A stretch of DNA of 64,000 bases from Pseudoalteromonas tunicata. Its GTDB lineage: Bacteria > Pseudomonadota > Gammaproteobacteria > Enterobacterales > Alteromonadaceae. The stretch lies in contig NZ_CP011032.1 of assembly GCF_002310815.1 (NCBI RefSeq), forward strand, positions 1,590,001 to 1,654,000. Reading direction: 5' to 3'. Position 1 is the first letter of the stretch. Every line of letters begins with the position of its first letter. Below are positions 55,146-64,000 of this stretch, in pieces. Made by a program: the position numbers and the translations under genes. Below the pieces are notes generated by a model. That model saw only the letters and a list, made by a program, of their open reading frames with translations. It did not search any database and had not been told where the DNA came from.

Positions 55146-57293
55146 TTAATGGGTAACTTGAGTTGCTTGAATTGCAGTGAGTGCAATAGTGTAAACAATG
55201 TCATCAACCAAGGCACCACGACTTAAATCATTCACTGGTTTTCTCATCCCTTGCAACATTGGGCCGATGCTAATGAGCTTGGCACTTCGCTGCACTGCTT
55301 TATAGGTGGTATTACCCGTATTGAGATCGGGGAAAATAAAGACCGTAGCTTTGCCTGCAACTAAACTATTGGGCGCTTTTTTGCGAGCAACACTTTCCAT
55401 AATCGCGGCATCATATTGCAGTGGGCCATCAATAATAAGATCTGGTCTTTTTGCTTGTGCAAGCTCGGTTGCTAATCTTACTTTCTCAACATCCGCCCCG
55501 ACACCTGAAGTGCCGGTGCTGTAAGAAATCATAGCAACTTTGGCATCAATACCAAAAGCGATTGCAGAATCTGCCGATTGAATGGCGATATCAGCTAATT
55601 GTTCCGCCGTTGGGTCGGGATTAATTGCACAATCGCCGTAAACCAAAACTTGGTCGGGTAATAGCATAAAAAATATTGACGAGACCAAAGACGAACCTGG
55701 CGCTGTTTTAACAAGTTGAAGGGGCGGGCGAATTGTATTGGCTGTGGTATTGACAGCACCTGACACTAATCCGTCGACTTGACCTTGCGCCAGCATCATG
55801 GTGGCCAAAACGGTATTGTCGAGTAATTGTTCTTGTGCAATAACCTCGGTCATCCCCTTGTTTTTACGAAGCTCTACCAGAGGTGCTACATAGTTTTCAC
55901 GCACATCAACCGGGTCAATAATGGTTACAGCGTCATTAAGTTGTACACCTTGTTGTTCAGCAATACGTAAAATTTCTTCACGCTCGCCAAGTAATACGGT
56001 TTTTGCAATGCCGCGTTCGCCACAAATTGCAGCCGCTTTGATGGTGCGAGGCTCCGTACCTTCAGGTAATACGATGGTTTTATTGGCTAATCGTGCTTTA
56101 GTTGTCAATAAATGCCTAAAGGCAGGTGGTGACATTTTACGAGTTTTTTCGACCCCTTTAGTTAAGCTTTGGAGCCAATCGGCATCAAGATGAGCTGCAT
56201 TATGGTCTTTTACTCGTTCAATGCGCTGTTCATCATCAATTGGTACTTCCATATTAAAATTATGCAGTAACAATGATGTGCGCCATGTATCTGCTTGGGT
56301 TGATAATATTGGTAATCCAGTGGCCATCGCTTGTTCACATAGTTTCATGATCCTATCTTCAGGTATAAAGCCACCCGTTAATAAAATTGCGCCAATTTTA
56401 GTGCCATTCATTGCAGATAAACAGGCAGCAACTAATACATCAGAGCGGTCGCCCGGTGTGACTAACAATACCCCAGGGGTAAAATGACATAGAATATTTG
56501 ATACTGTGCGCGCACAAAATGTGACACTGCGCAGGCGACGGTGAGCAAAATCACCCTCATTGAGAATTTCGGCTTTGAGGTAACGCGCAAGATCAGAGAC
56601 TCGTGGTGCAACCAGCTCAAAATCCCAAGGTACCGAACCTAGTAATTTAAATGGATGCTTTCTAAATAACGGCATGGCCGCTAGGCGATTTTGTTCTGCA
56701 ACAAGGTTTTCTGGATCGAATTGTTCTGCCAGATCTGCACGAGCTCGACCTTCTTCATCAAGGGGAGCATTCACTTTGTTAAAAATACAGCCAAGGACAC
56801 GCTCGTTTTCAACGCCGCCATAAAAGCTTGCTGCAATCTCTAAGCGGTGTTCTATTTGATCAAGCGGATCGTTGCCTGGTGTTAAAACAAATACAATTTC
56901 GGCCCCAAGTGCTTGCGCTATTTCACGGTTTAGTCGACCAGCATAAGGTTGTTTTCGGGTCGGCACCATACCTTCGATAATCGCCACTTCACCATCGTGC
57001 ACACTTTCTTCAAAGCGAGCTATCACCTCTTCGAGTAAAATATCACCTTTACCATCACCAATCATTTGCTCAGCATATTTCAGTTCAATCGGCATCGGTG
57101 GTTTGATGTTTGAACCTAATTTGACAATTTCGGTTGATTTTTCAGGGCCGCTTTCGCCCGCTCTTGGTTGTGCAATGGGTTTAAAAAAGTTTACCCGGAC
57201 CGCTTTTTGTTCAAGCGCACGGACAATTCCGACCGATACAGAGGTTAAACCCACTCCCGTTGAAACAGGAATAAGCATGATGCGATGAGACAT
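55146..57293 (-). CDS. pta: phosphate acetyltransferase
   Basis: Pta converts acetyl-CoA and phosphate to acetyl phosphate. The 715-residue long-form enzyme has an N-terminal P-loop-like domain of the dethiobiotin-synthase type ([20 protein letters not shown]), a DRTGG-type middle domain (about 220-340) and the catalytic PTA_PTB domain from about 390 ([34 protein letters not shown]). Its ATG overlaps the ackA stop by one base, which ensures coupled translation with ackA. A terminator follows. Confidence 0.96.
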   Translation of the reverse strand: MSHRIMLIPVSTGVGLTSVSVGIVRALEQKAVRVNFFKPIAQPRAGESGPEKSTEIVKLGSNIKPPMPIELKYAEQMIGDGKGDILLEEVIARFEESVHDGEVAIIEGMVPTRKQPYAGRLNREIAQALGAEIVFVLTPGNDPLDQIEHRLEIAASFYGGVENERVLGCIFNKVNAPLDEEGRARADLAEQFDPENLVAEQNRLAAMPLFRKHPFKLLGSVPWDFELVAPRVSDLARYLKAEILNEGDFAHRRLRSVTFCARTVSNILCHFTPGVLLVTPGDRSDVLVAACLSAMNGTKIGAILLTGGFIPEDRIMKLCEQAMATGLPILSTQADTWRTSLLLHNFNMEVPIDDEQRIERVKDHNAAHLDADWLQSLTKGVEKTRKMSPPAFRHLLTTKARLANKTIVLPEGTEPRTIKAAAICGERGIAKTVLLGEREEILRIAEQQGVQLNDAVTIIDPVDVRENYVAPLVELRKNKGMTEVIAQEQLLDNTVLATMMLAQGQVDGLVSGAVNTTANTIRPPLQLVKTAPGSSLVSSIFFMLLPDQVLVYGDCAINPDPTAEQLADIAIQSADSAIAFGIDAKVAMISYSTGTSGVGADVEKVRLATELAQAKRPDLIIDGPLQYDAAIMESVARKKAPNSLVAGKATVFIFPDLNTGNTTYKAVQRSAKLISIGPMLQGMRKPVNDLSRGALVDDIVYTIALTAIQATQVTH

Positions 57294-58492
57294 TAATTGG
57301 CTTCCTTAATTAATTGAGCAGCATCTTGAGCAATCACTAACTCTTCGTTGGTTGGGATCACGAGCGCACAAGGGCCCTCATTTGCGGTGATTACGCCACT
57401 TTGACCAAATCGCGCTGCTAAGTTTGCATCGTTATCAAGGGTAAATCCAAAAAAGCGCAGAAGGGTTAAAACTTTCTCACGAATAAGCGATGAGTTTTCG
57501 CCAATACCACCGGTAAAAATAATGGCATCGAGTTCGCCAAGAGGCACGACATACGCTGCAATTTGTTTGGCTAAGCGATAACAAAATACATCGAGTGCCA
57601 ATGTTGCTTGTAGATTACCTGCATAGTGCGCTTCTTCTAAGGTGCGACAATCATTCGATAACTGACTCAGTCCTAATAAACCGCTTTCTTTATTCAGTAG
57701 GGTATCAATGGTTACGGCACTATAACCGAGCTGTTGAGTCAAAAAGCTAAATAAGCCAGGGTCAATGTCACCACTTCGAGTGCCCATTACGACTCCTTCA
57801 AGTGGAGTTAGTCCCATGCTGGTATCAACACTTTGCCCTTGTTTAATCGCACAAACAGAGCAACCATTACCTAAATGCGCACTGATTAAATAGCTATCTG
57901 TAATGGACTTTTTAAGCATAGTTGCTGCTTGTTGTGCGACATAAAAATGACTGGTGCCATGAAAGCCATAACGTCTTACGCCTTCTTTTTCGTATAACGA
58001 ATAAGGTAGAGCATACAAGTAAGCTTCAGCAGACATTGTTTGATGAAAAGCAGTATCGAACACCGCAATTTGCGGTAAATTTGCAAAGGCTAATTCTGCA
58101 GCTTCAATACCGATAAGATTTGCAGGATTATGCAATGGTGCTAAATTTGCAGTTTGAGCAATTACCTTTTTAATTGCGGCATCGATGATCACTGAGCGCG
58201 TAAAATGCTCACCGCCATGGACAACACGATGACCAACAGCAACCAGGTGTTGTGCTAAATCATTTTCTTTTATGATATCAACAAGCGTAGCAATGGCTTG
58301 TTGATGACTGGCTTTAGGTGCTAAATTTATCGCAGTTTTTATATTATTAAAACGATAGCTAAGGCGTGCTGTATCGCTGCCTAAACATTCGGCTAAGCCG
58401 CTTAATACCACAGTGGCGGTGTGAGGATTTAAGATAGCAAACTTTAAGCTAGAGCTACCGCAATTTAAAACTAAAACATGTTGTTGAGACAT
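57293..58492 (-). CDS. ackA: acetate kinase
   Basis: AckA makes ATP and acetate from acetyl phosphate. The 399-residue ASKHA kinase shows [15 protein letters not shown] at the N-terminus, [38 protein letters not shown] and the adenosine-site [13 protein letters not shown]. The ATG at 58492 was chosen over a TTG five codons upstream. It is first gene of the ackA-pta operon and divergent from yfbV, as in E. coli. Confidence 0.96.
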   Translation of the reverse strand: MSQQHVLVLNCGSSSLKFAILNPHTATVVLSGLAECLGSDTARLSYRFNNIKTAINLAPKASHQQAIATLVDIIKENDLAQHLVAVGHRVVHGGEHFTRSVIIDAAIKKVIAQTANLAPLHNPANLIGIEAAELAFANLPQIAVFDTAFHQTMSAEAYLYALPYSLYEKEGVRRYGFHGTSHFYVAQQAATMLKKSITDSYLISAHLGNGCSVCAIKQGQSVDTSMGLTPLEGVVMGTRSGDIDPGLFSFLTQQLGYSAVTIDTLLNKESGLLGLSQLSNDCRTLEEAHYAGNLQATLALDVFCYRLAKQIAAYVVPLGELDAIIFTGGIGENSSLIREKVLTLLRFFGFTLDNDANLAARFGQSGVITANEGPCALVIPTNEELVIAQDAAQLIKEAN

Positions 58493-58668
58493 AAAAGGCA
58501 ATTCCAAAATAATGGCGATAGAGGTTCAAATTGAACAAAAATAAACAATAGTGAACGGCATTTACATGCAGGGTTTTCAGACTATGGTACACTAGAGTTA
58601 TCCAGCCGTTAATTTTAACCTAACTTGGTTGATATGGTTAAATGTTTCAAGTCATTTAAGGGGTCCAT

Positions 58669-59115
58669 ATGCAAAAAAGTATCGTGGCGCAATTGAGTGA
58701 TGGCCAGCAATACAGCAAGATCTGGCCAGATAATGTTGAACTTGCCCCAATTTTTCCCGAACGCAGAGTGATCAAAGCAACTCAAATGGCGTTAAAAGTA
58801 ATGCCTATGCTTGCTGTATTGAGTATCTTTGTCCAAGTTCAGTTTATGGGTACTCAGTATTTACCTCAAGCTCTCACCTTTGCGTTGTTTTTATTATCTA
58901 TGCCTGTGCAGGGTTTGTATTGGCTAGGTAAACGCGCGAATACCACCTTGCCGCCTTCTCTTGCGTCATGGTATCGTCAGCTACAATCAAAAATGCAAGA
59001 AAACGGTTATCAGCCAAGTGTCAGTCGAGCGCAACCACGCTTTTATGAATTAGCGCATTTGCTAAAAGATATGTTTGAAAAAATGGATAAAGCATTTACG
59101 AAAGAAATTTTTTAA
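58669..59115 (+). CDS. yfbV: UPF0208 membrane protein YfbV
   Basis: The 148-residue inner-membrane protein matches YfbV: SDGQQYSKIWPDNVELAPIF, then two hydrophobic segments (MPMLAVLSIFVQVQF and LTFALFLLSMPVQGLYWLG) and the RANTTLPPSLASWY and PRFYELAHLLKDMF segments. In E. coli YfbV is linked to chromosome domain organisation around Ter macrodomain control. It is divergent from ackA across a 176-bp promoter gap, the same arrangement as in E. coli. Confidence 0.94.
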   Translation: MQKSIVAQLSDGQQYSKIWPDNVELAPIFPERRVIKATQMALKVMPMLAVLSIFVQVQFMGTQYLPQALTFALFLLSMPVQGLYWLGKRANTTLPPSLASWYRQLQSKMQENGYQPSVSRAQPRFYELAHLLKDMFEKMDKAFTKEIF

Positions 59116-59143
59116 CCCTCTGGATTTACTCATTGTTTCATAA

Positions 59144-59172
59144 ATAAAAAACTCAGCCTTGGCTGAGTTTTT
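59144..59172. terminator. bidirectional terminator, yfbV / unknown gene
   Basis: AAAAAACTCAGCC (59146-59158) pairs with GGCTGAGTTTTTT from 59161, with A- and T-runs on both sides. It overlaps the last codons of the minus-strand gene. Confidence 0.9.
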
Positions 59173-59884
59173 TGTCTAACAGATAATCTTGCAGTGCAAT
59201 AATATTATCCTTGTCGAATTCAAAAGGTTGTTTTTCGAGTATTTGGCTATTGAACAATACGCCTTGTTGCTGCTCGGTTTGGTTATAAAACTCAGCTAAT
59301 GCGTGATCTAATAAACGTACCGCAGGATAAAAAGAAATCACTGCGCCAGATTTGATATAGGCTTTACGACTTTGATTTAAAATAAACGTTAATTCAAGCT
59401 TTTGATCTTTTGATAAGATTTCTTTTTCAGAAAACTCAAGCATCTGCGTCAATTGGTAATTAGCTTCATGTAAGGTTGCTTCAATTTCACTGTTAGCTGC
59501 AAAAGTATATGAAATCGTTAATGCTTGGCGAGTAATCGAATTACGAAATATCTTATGCCCTTCATCCGTTAAAATGTTCTCATATAAAATCAGCCACCAT
59601 AACTCTTGTTGCCAGTCTTTGATTAACTGCTCAGCTAGACTGCGTGCCGTAAGTGCACCCTTAATCGTTAAAAAGAGCACATATTGGCTATGTGGTTCAA
59701 TGGCTATGATACTGTGATGGGCGAAATTAGAACAATGTGGGATTAATTCACAATGCCACATGAATTCAGTTTGACTCTGTATTTGTGGTAATTGCGCTTC
59801 AATAATGAAGGGCTCAGAGATACTGTGGTTATTGAGATTAAACCAGTTCTGTAAATTATCAGAGGGTGAAATAATGTATTGCAC
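59153..59884 (-). CDS. protein of unknown function
   Basis: The family is not recognised. The GTG at 59884 was preferred as start because GGAG lies seven bases before it, giving 243 residues; the TTG at 59923 would add 13 residues and has no ribosome binding site. The protein is soluble, without signal peptide or membrane helix, rich in Gln/Glu, with a mixed strand and helix pattern (YVLFLTIKGALTARSLAEQL and KAYIKSGAVISFYPAVRLLD). It is monocistronic, bounded by terminators on both sides, and convergent with yfbV. Confidence 0.7.
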   Translation of the reverse strand: MQYIISPSDNLQNWFNLNNHSISEPFIIEAQLPQIQSQTEFMWHCELIPHCSNFAHHSIIAIEPHSQYVLFLTIKGALTARSLAEQLIKDWQQELWWLILYENILTDEGHKIFRNSITRQALTISYTFAANSEIEATLHEANYQLTQMLEFSEKEILSKDQKLELTFILNQSRKAYIKSGAVISFYPAVRLLDHALAEFYNQTEQQQGVLFNSQILEKQPFEFDKDNIIALQDYLLDKKLSQG

Positions 59885-59990
59885 AACTGAGCTCCAATGA
59901 GAATACGGTGTTAGAGTATTCAATTTTAGAGCATCACAATTTATGGGGTATTACAGTTTATTACGGCTAAGTGAGCAGATAAAGCAGTTT

Positions 59991-60012
59991 AAAAGGCCTA
60001 AAAAGGCCTTTT
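59991..60012. terminator. terminator after rlmA
   Basis: AAAAGGCC (59991-59998) pairs with GGCCTTTT (60005-60012). On the minus strand it ends in a T-run about 27 bases behind the rlmA stop. Confidence 0.8.
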
Positions 60013-60038
60013 GTGTAGTAGGTTTTAGTGGTTATAGA

Positions 60039-60899
60039 CTAAATATTGACTTCGGCAGACTCTTGTTGCTGAGCGCAGCGCTCAAATCGCGTGAGATAAA
60101 ACTCTAATTTAACCGATATTTCATTGAGCGCTCTGAGGGAATCCCAATGCTCAGGGCGAAATTTCCAGGCAAATGGCGTCATCATAATCAAATGGCAGGC
60201 AAGGTCTGAGGGCAGTAATACGTGTTTGCTTAATACTTGTTGCGATACTTGTTTAAATCCCAAAGGGCAAGGCACTGGCGTATGCTCTTCGACTTCACGA
60301 TAAATAATTTCTTTTAGTTCTTTTAAGTGCCAAGGCCCAGGGCTTGCGACTAATAAAAAGCCATTAGTCTGAGTCGACTCTGCATCGGCTAAATGCGCTA
60401 ACCGTGCCAATTCATTATCAAACAAGGGAGCAAATACGCTGACTAATGCATTGGCTTGGCCTGTTGCAAAAGGCGTTTGCGCAATGGAGGCGACGCTAAA
60501 ATGACAATCTGGGTAGCGTTTTGCTGCGTATTTAACCGCAGGTTTTGAAATATCAACGCCATACACTTGGCAATCAGGCGCAGCGGCTTTTAATGCATGG
60601 GTATAAAACCCTTCGCCGCAGCCTAAATCAATCACACAACTACCTGCTGGTAACTCGGTTAAATGAGCTGCAATGGCTTGCTGTAAAAAGCCATAATGAT
60701 CACTGGCTAAAAACGCTCGGCGCGCTTGCACCATTTCAAGGTTATCACCAGGGTCTTTAGATTTTTTAAATTGAACTGGAAGCAAATTCACATAGCCTTC
60801 CTTTGCAAAATCAAAACTATGATTTGCAGCGCAGCGCAAGGTTTTATCGGTTAATGCCAATGGTTGCTGACAAATAGGGCAAAGATAGGCCAAAGTCAT
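60039..60899 (-). CDS. rlmA: 23S rRNA (guanine-745-N1)-methyltransferase
   Basis: RlmA methylates G745 in helix 35 of 23S rRNA using SAM. The 286-residue protein has the N-terminal zinc finger CPIC (C7, C10) with C23 and H27, the FDFAKEGYVNLLP segment, and SAM motif I VIDLGCGEGFYTHAL near residue 88. DPGDNLEMVQARRAFL is also characteristic. It overlaps the upstream CbiM-like gene by four bases and is the last gene of the xthA unit. Confidence 0.95.
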   Translation of the reverse strand: MTLAYLCPICQQPLALTDKTLRCAANHSFDFAKEGYVNLLPVQFKKSKDPGDNLEMVQARRAFLASDHYGFLQQAIAAHLTELPAGSCVIDLGCGEGFYTHALKAAAPDCQVYGVDISKPAVKYAAKRYPDCHFSVASIAQTPFATGQANALVSVFAPLFDNELARLAHLADAESTQTNGFLLVASPGPWHLKELKEIIYREVEEHTPVPCPLGFKQVSQQVLSKHVLLPSDLACHLIMMTPFAWKFRPEHWDSLRALNEISVKLEFYLTRFERCAQQQESAEVNI

Positions 60900-61546
60900 T
60901 GTGATAAATAATCCTTATCGTAAAAGGTTTTAACCCAGTGTGGGCGATATATAATAAGTAGAGTAATAACCATGCCATTAATGGTGGCTTCGGGAAACCA
61001 AATTAATGCCGCTAAAATAGTGTAGTTATCGTAAATTTGTTGCCACGGGTAGGCATCTTGCCACAACAGTAAAGCAGACATAAAGCCAATATGTAAGGCT
61101 GCGCACAGTGCTGCAGACAAAAATGCACACACAAAAATATACACAAATACATGGCGAGCAAGATACTGGTAGCTGGCTAAAAAGACTAAGTAACTTACCG
61201 CAATTGGTAAAAATGCATTTGCAACTGCGGTGACGCCAAGTTGTTCGATACCAAGCTCGCTAAAAATAAGCAGCAATATTAAAGCGAGCGTGGCAATTAA
61301 GGTCGCAAAACGCCAACCAAAAATAAGTGTGATGGTGGTCATGCCCAGTATATGCACCGTTAGATTGGGCAAAATCCCTGCTTTAATAGACCAAAGCCCA
61401 GCAATGACGAGGCTTGCTACTAAGCAACTTTGTTGAAGTAAGGTGTTTTTCAGTAACGTGTCAATCAACGTGCGGTCGCACGCTTTTATGACTATCGCAA
61501 TAAAACACACTAGGCTACTAATTTGTAGTAAAGACCAAGACTCCAT
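60896..61546 (-). CDS. CbiM-like energy-coupling-factor permease, lone
   Basis: The 216-residue membrane protein (six or seven helices) belongs to the CbiM/NikM-like PF01891 group: LTVHILGMTTITLIFGWRF, AVANAFLPIAVSYLVF and FPEATINGMVITLL, ending YRPHWVKTFYDKDYL. Unlike classical CbiM it lacks the N-terminal MHI metal-binding start (it begins MESWSLLQ), and no CbiN, CbiQ or CbiO gene is nearby. It probably belongs to a lone subfamily of unknown substrate. It overlaps rlmA by four bases and lies 18 bases after xthA. Confidence 0.85.
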   Translation of the reverse strand: MESWSLLQISSLVCFIAIVIKACDRTLIDTLLKNTLLQQSCLVASLVIAGLWSIKAGILPNLTVHILGMTTITLIFGWRFATLIATLALILLLIFSELGIEQLGVTAVANAFLPIAVSYLVFLASYQYLARHVFVYIFVCAFLSAALCAALHIGFMSALLLWQDAYPWQQIYDNYTILAALIWFPEATINGMVITLLIIYRPHWVKTFYDKDYLSQ

Positions 61547-61564
61547 AACGCCAACTTCTTCTGC

Positions 61565-62368
61565 TTACTTAAAGCTTGCCCAAATTGGCGCATGATCAGA
61601 CGGTTTGTCGATAGCGCGTAATTCGTAATCAATGCCAGCATCAACACAACGAGCAGCAAGTGAGGCTGTCGCTAAAATAACATCGATGCGCAGACCACGA
61701 TTATCATCAAACCCTTTTGAGCGATAATCAAACCACGAAAAATGCGCGTTAGTATCAGGGTGAATTTGTCTAAATGTATCGGTAAAACCCCATGCCATTA
61801 AATCCGCAAGCCACTGGCGCTCAATCGGTTGAAATGAACATTTTCCCGTTTTAAGCCAACGTTTTGCATTAACTTCACCAATGCCGATATCTTTATCTAA
61901 AGGAGAAATATTAATATCGCCCATTACAACTAACTGACTTGCAGGGTCTTGGCTTGCTAAGTAGGTCATTAGGTCTTTATAAAACTGTTCTTTATATGGG
62001 AATTTCGTTTCGTGATGAATGCTATCGCCTTGTGGAAAGTAGCCATTCATAATTTTAACGGGTTGCCCTTGCTCATCTTCAATTGTCACAGTGATCATGC
62101 GGCGCTGGGCCTCATCGGTGTCGGTTGGAAAGCCTTTTTCAATACTTAACGGCTCTTTTTTACACAACATCGCCACGCCATAGTGGGCTTTTTGACCATG
62201 AAAATAAACGTGATACCCCATGGCCTCAACATCCGCTAACGGAAAGGCTTCATCGTGTACTTTTATTTCTTGTAAACCAATAACATCCGGTTGGTGCTTT
62301 TCAATTAAAGCCTGTAACTGGTGTAAACGGGCGCGCAGGCCATTTATATTAAATGAAATGATTTTCAT
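61565..62368 (-). CDS. xthA: exodeoxyribonuclease III
   Basis: XthA is an AP endonuclease and 3'-5' exonuclease of base excision repair. The 267-residue enzyme shows [28 protein letters not shown] with the metal-binding glutamate near residue 34, [26 protein letters not shown] and the terminal [10 protein letters not shown] with the catalytic histidine. It is the first gene of a minus-strand unit with the CbiM-like permease and rlmA. It is divergent from recC. Confidence 0.96.
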   Translation of the reverse strand: MKIISFNINGLRARLHQLQALIEKHQPDVIGLQEIKVHDEAFPLADVEAMGYHVYFHGQKAHYGVAMLCKKEPLSIEKGFPTDTDEAQRRMITVTIEDEQGQPVKIMNGYFPQGDSIHHETKFPYKEQFYKDLMTYLASQDPASQLVVMGDINISPLDKDIGIGEVNAKRWLKTGKCSFQPIERQWLADLMAWGFTDTFRQIHPDTNAHFSWFDYRSKGFDDNRGLRIDVILATASLAARCVDAGIDYELRAIDKPSDHAPIWASFK

Positions 62369-62572
62369 GTTTTAATCCAAGCAAAATGAGGTGGGTAAAC
62401 TCGTACCATTTACCAAAGTGGCGCTATAGTATCATTAAATTTAGGCGGGTTCACTTGGGTTATTGGCATTTTAGTGCCCAAGTTATCGGCAATTTTACAA
62501 GAAAGTCATTAAGCTTTTCAGTAATTTAATTTACACTCATGGCAGAAGTTTTTCCAAGGATGACTGAGCCTA

Positions 62573-64000
62573 ATGCTGCATATTATTCAATCAAATCGTC
62601 TCGAAGTACTGCAACAGCAATTACACCTTAAGCTCCTGCAATACCCGCTTAATAGTTTGTTTAAAAAAGAAATTATATTAGTGCAATCACCGGGTATGTC
62701 GCAGTGGTTAAAAATGGGGCTGGCCCACGCACAGGGCATAGTGGCACAAGTTGATTTCCCGTTACCGTCGAGTTTTACGTGGCGCTTATATCAAAGTTTA
62801 TTACCTGATGTGCCCGCCGAATCAGCATTTAATAAAGCAAACTTAACCTGGAAGCTGTTTGCTATTTTACCAACGTGTTTAAACGAACCACTCTTTTTAC
62901 CGCTAGAGCGCTATTTAAGTGATGATAACGCAGGGCAAAAACTCTTTTCGTTATGCGAAAAAATCGCCGATGTGTACGACCAATACCTGATGTATCGCCC
63001 CACGTGGCTGGCAACATGGCAAACCGGCAAAGATACTTTACCTGATGTCGATATTAGCCATGCCCCTTGGCAACCAGAGCTGTGGCGTAAATTGGTGGCT
63101 TACAGCCAATCCTTAGGGCAAAGCCAATATCATCGCGCTAACATGCAAGATGCCTTACTTGAGGCTTTAGCTAATGCCCCCCTTAATTTGTTACCTGAGC
63201 GGATCAGCATTTTTGGCATTTCAGCCTTAGCCAATTCTCAATTGGTGGTATTACATGCTTTAGCAGAACGGATCCCTGTGTATTTATACTTTTTTAATCC
63301 GAGCGAGCATTATTGGGGCGATGTGGTTGATGAAAAAACCTTAGCTAAAATCAATGCAAAATATCAAATAAAACCCAATTTAGCCGCCCAAGAGCAAGAC
63401 TACTATTTTGTTGGCAACCCGCTGCTATCGTCATGGGGTAAACTTGGCCGTGATTATTTTGAGCAATTGATACAACTCAACGCCCAGTGGCACGATTATT
63501 TTGTTGAACCAGAACCTGACAATTTACTGAGCGCCATGCAATCTGAAATATATCATTTGGCATTTAAAGGGCAGAGTTTGCCCGATGATCCCACTTGGTA
63601 TGTGACTGACCAAGGTAAAATAGCCGTCAACCCCCAAGATTGCAGCATTCAGTTTGCCAATTGCCATACCGCATTGCGTGAGGTTGAAGCCCTGCACGAT
63701 CATTTACTCGATTTGTTTAGCCAAGACCCAAGCCTCACGCCCAAAGACATAATCGTCATGATGCCCGATGTCGGCAGTTACAGCCCTTATATTGAAGCTG
63801 TATTTGGTGCCGCAAGTGCCGAACGTTATATTCCGTATGCCTTAGCCGATTTAGCCATTGCACAAGAAAAACCAATATTAAGTAGTTTTAATCAATTGGT
63901 GAATTTACCTTTTAGCCGCTTTGGTGTCTCAGAAATACTCGATTTACTGCAAGTTGATTGTATTGCACGCCACTTTAATATTAGCCATAACGATTTAGAT
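62573..64000 (+). CDS. recC: exodeoxyribonuclease V gamma chain, 3' end cut by window edge
   Basis: RecC is the chi-recognising subunit of the RecBCD helicase-nuclease. The visible 476 codons begin LHIIQSNRLEVLQQQL, then MSQWLKMGLAHAQG, DFPLPSSFTWRLYQ, KIADVYDQYLMYRP and NPLLSSWGKLGRDY, in the order and spacing of E. coli RecC. The frame has an upstream stop at 62561-62563, so ATG 62573 is the only standard start; AAGGA lies 12 bases before it. The gene is about 40% complete and continues off the right edge, presumably followed by recB and recD. Confidence 0.95.
   Translation, partial: MLHIIQSNRLEVLQQQLHLKLLQYPLNSLFKKEIILVQSPGMSQWLKMGLAHAQGIVAQVDFPLPSSFTWRLYQSLLPDVPAESAFNKANLTWKLFAILPTCLNEPLFLPLERYLSDDNAGQKLFSLCEKIADVYDQYLMYRPTWLATWQTGKDTLPDVDISHAPWQPELWRKLVAYSQSLGQSQYHRANMQDALLEALANAPLNLLPERISIFGISALANSQLVVLHALAERIPVYLYFFNPSEHYWGDVVDEKTLAKINAKYQIKPNLAAQEQDYYFVGNPLLSSWGKLGRDYFEQLIQLNAQWHDYFVEPEPDNLLSAMQSEIYHLAFKGQSLPDDPTWYVTDQGKIAVNPQDCSIQFANCHTALREVEALHDHLLDLFSQDPSLTPKDIIVMMPDVGSYSPYIEAVFGAASAERYIPYALADLAIAQEKPILSSFNQLVNLPFSRFGVSEILDLLQVDCIARHFNISHNDLD

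Noticed and set aside
62560..62631. A 23-codon reading frame overlapping the recC start
   Set aside because: It has no separate ribosome binding site, since AAGGA abuts its ATG, and its translation shows no features.

Overview
The window looks like a chromosomal segment of a marine gammaproteobacterium of the order Alteromonadales, most likely Pseudoalteromonas or a close relative. This rests on inference from gene content: an N-acetylglucosamine (nag) cluster with a BadF-type kinase and nagX, several PD40/DUF5916/TonB-dependent outer-membrane proteins, the yfbV / ackA-pta block, the metG / mrp-dcd block and moderately AT-rich DNA. No rRNA, tRNA, CRISPR array, prophage or complete insertion sequence was found. 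Coding density is high and most transcription units end in clear intrinsic terminators.

Layout. 1-1874: an AT-rich FG-GAP/VCBS-repeat protein, probably cut by the left edge. 1924-5453: a HrpB-like DEAH helicase and the zinc peptidase MtfA, divergent, with a roughly 255-bp inverted-repeat element between them. 5556-13087: a PD40-propeller amidohydrolase, exonuclease I (sbcB), a 2OG-Fe(II)-type oxygenase, an aspartoacylase-like zinc hydrolase and a small unknown. 13233-17851: an unknown membrane protein, a TonB-dependent receptor, a NYN-domain protein and a CBS-pair protein. 18161-22572: the amino-sugar catabolic cluster nagK-nagA-nagX-nagB, with two near-identical palindromic operators (NagR type) in front of nagK and nagB. 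22656-27434: HxlR regulator-nudC, metC, a two-gene ABC transporter and a bacterial PH-domain protein. 27575-39372: an M2 peptidase lipoprotein, fadE, a small lipoprotein, cysK, a DUF5916 outer-membrane protein, a Na/Pi cotransporter and a long KfrA-like coiled-coil protein.

39791-43687 holds metG divergent from mrp-dcd. 43857-50376 is a signalling stretch: an EAL protein with a degenerate GGDEF domain, a CLCA_X-type protein, a DTW-domain tRNA modification enzyme, a GGDEF protein with a damaged EAL domain, and an orphan Hpt protein. 50458-54761 holds alaA and, convergent to it, a tightly packed five-gene operon (ACT protein, EIIA-Glc-like protein, ArsC/Spx-like YffB, dapE, M15 peptidase). 54762-55145 is intergenic DNA with two DnaA-box-like sites. 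55146-59115 is ackA-pta with divergent yfbV. 59153-62368 carries an unknown gene and an xthA / CbiM-like permease / rlmA operon. recC starts at 62573 and runs off the right edge.

How the genes work together. NagK, NagA and NagB convert GlcNAc to fructose-6-phosphate, and NagX handles the amino sugar at the membrane. AckA-Pta dissipates the acetyl-CoA produced. DapE, AlaA and the M15 peptidase touch lysine/peptidoglycan and alanine metabolism. The most unusual items are the EIIA-Glc paralogue that has lost both phospho-relay histidines inside a translationally coupled operon, the reciprocal decay of GGDEF and EAL domains in two neighbouring c-di-GMP proteins, an exact 22-residue repeat array in the KfrA-like protein, and the inverted-repeat element at 4311-4565.
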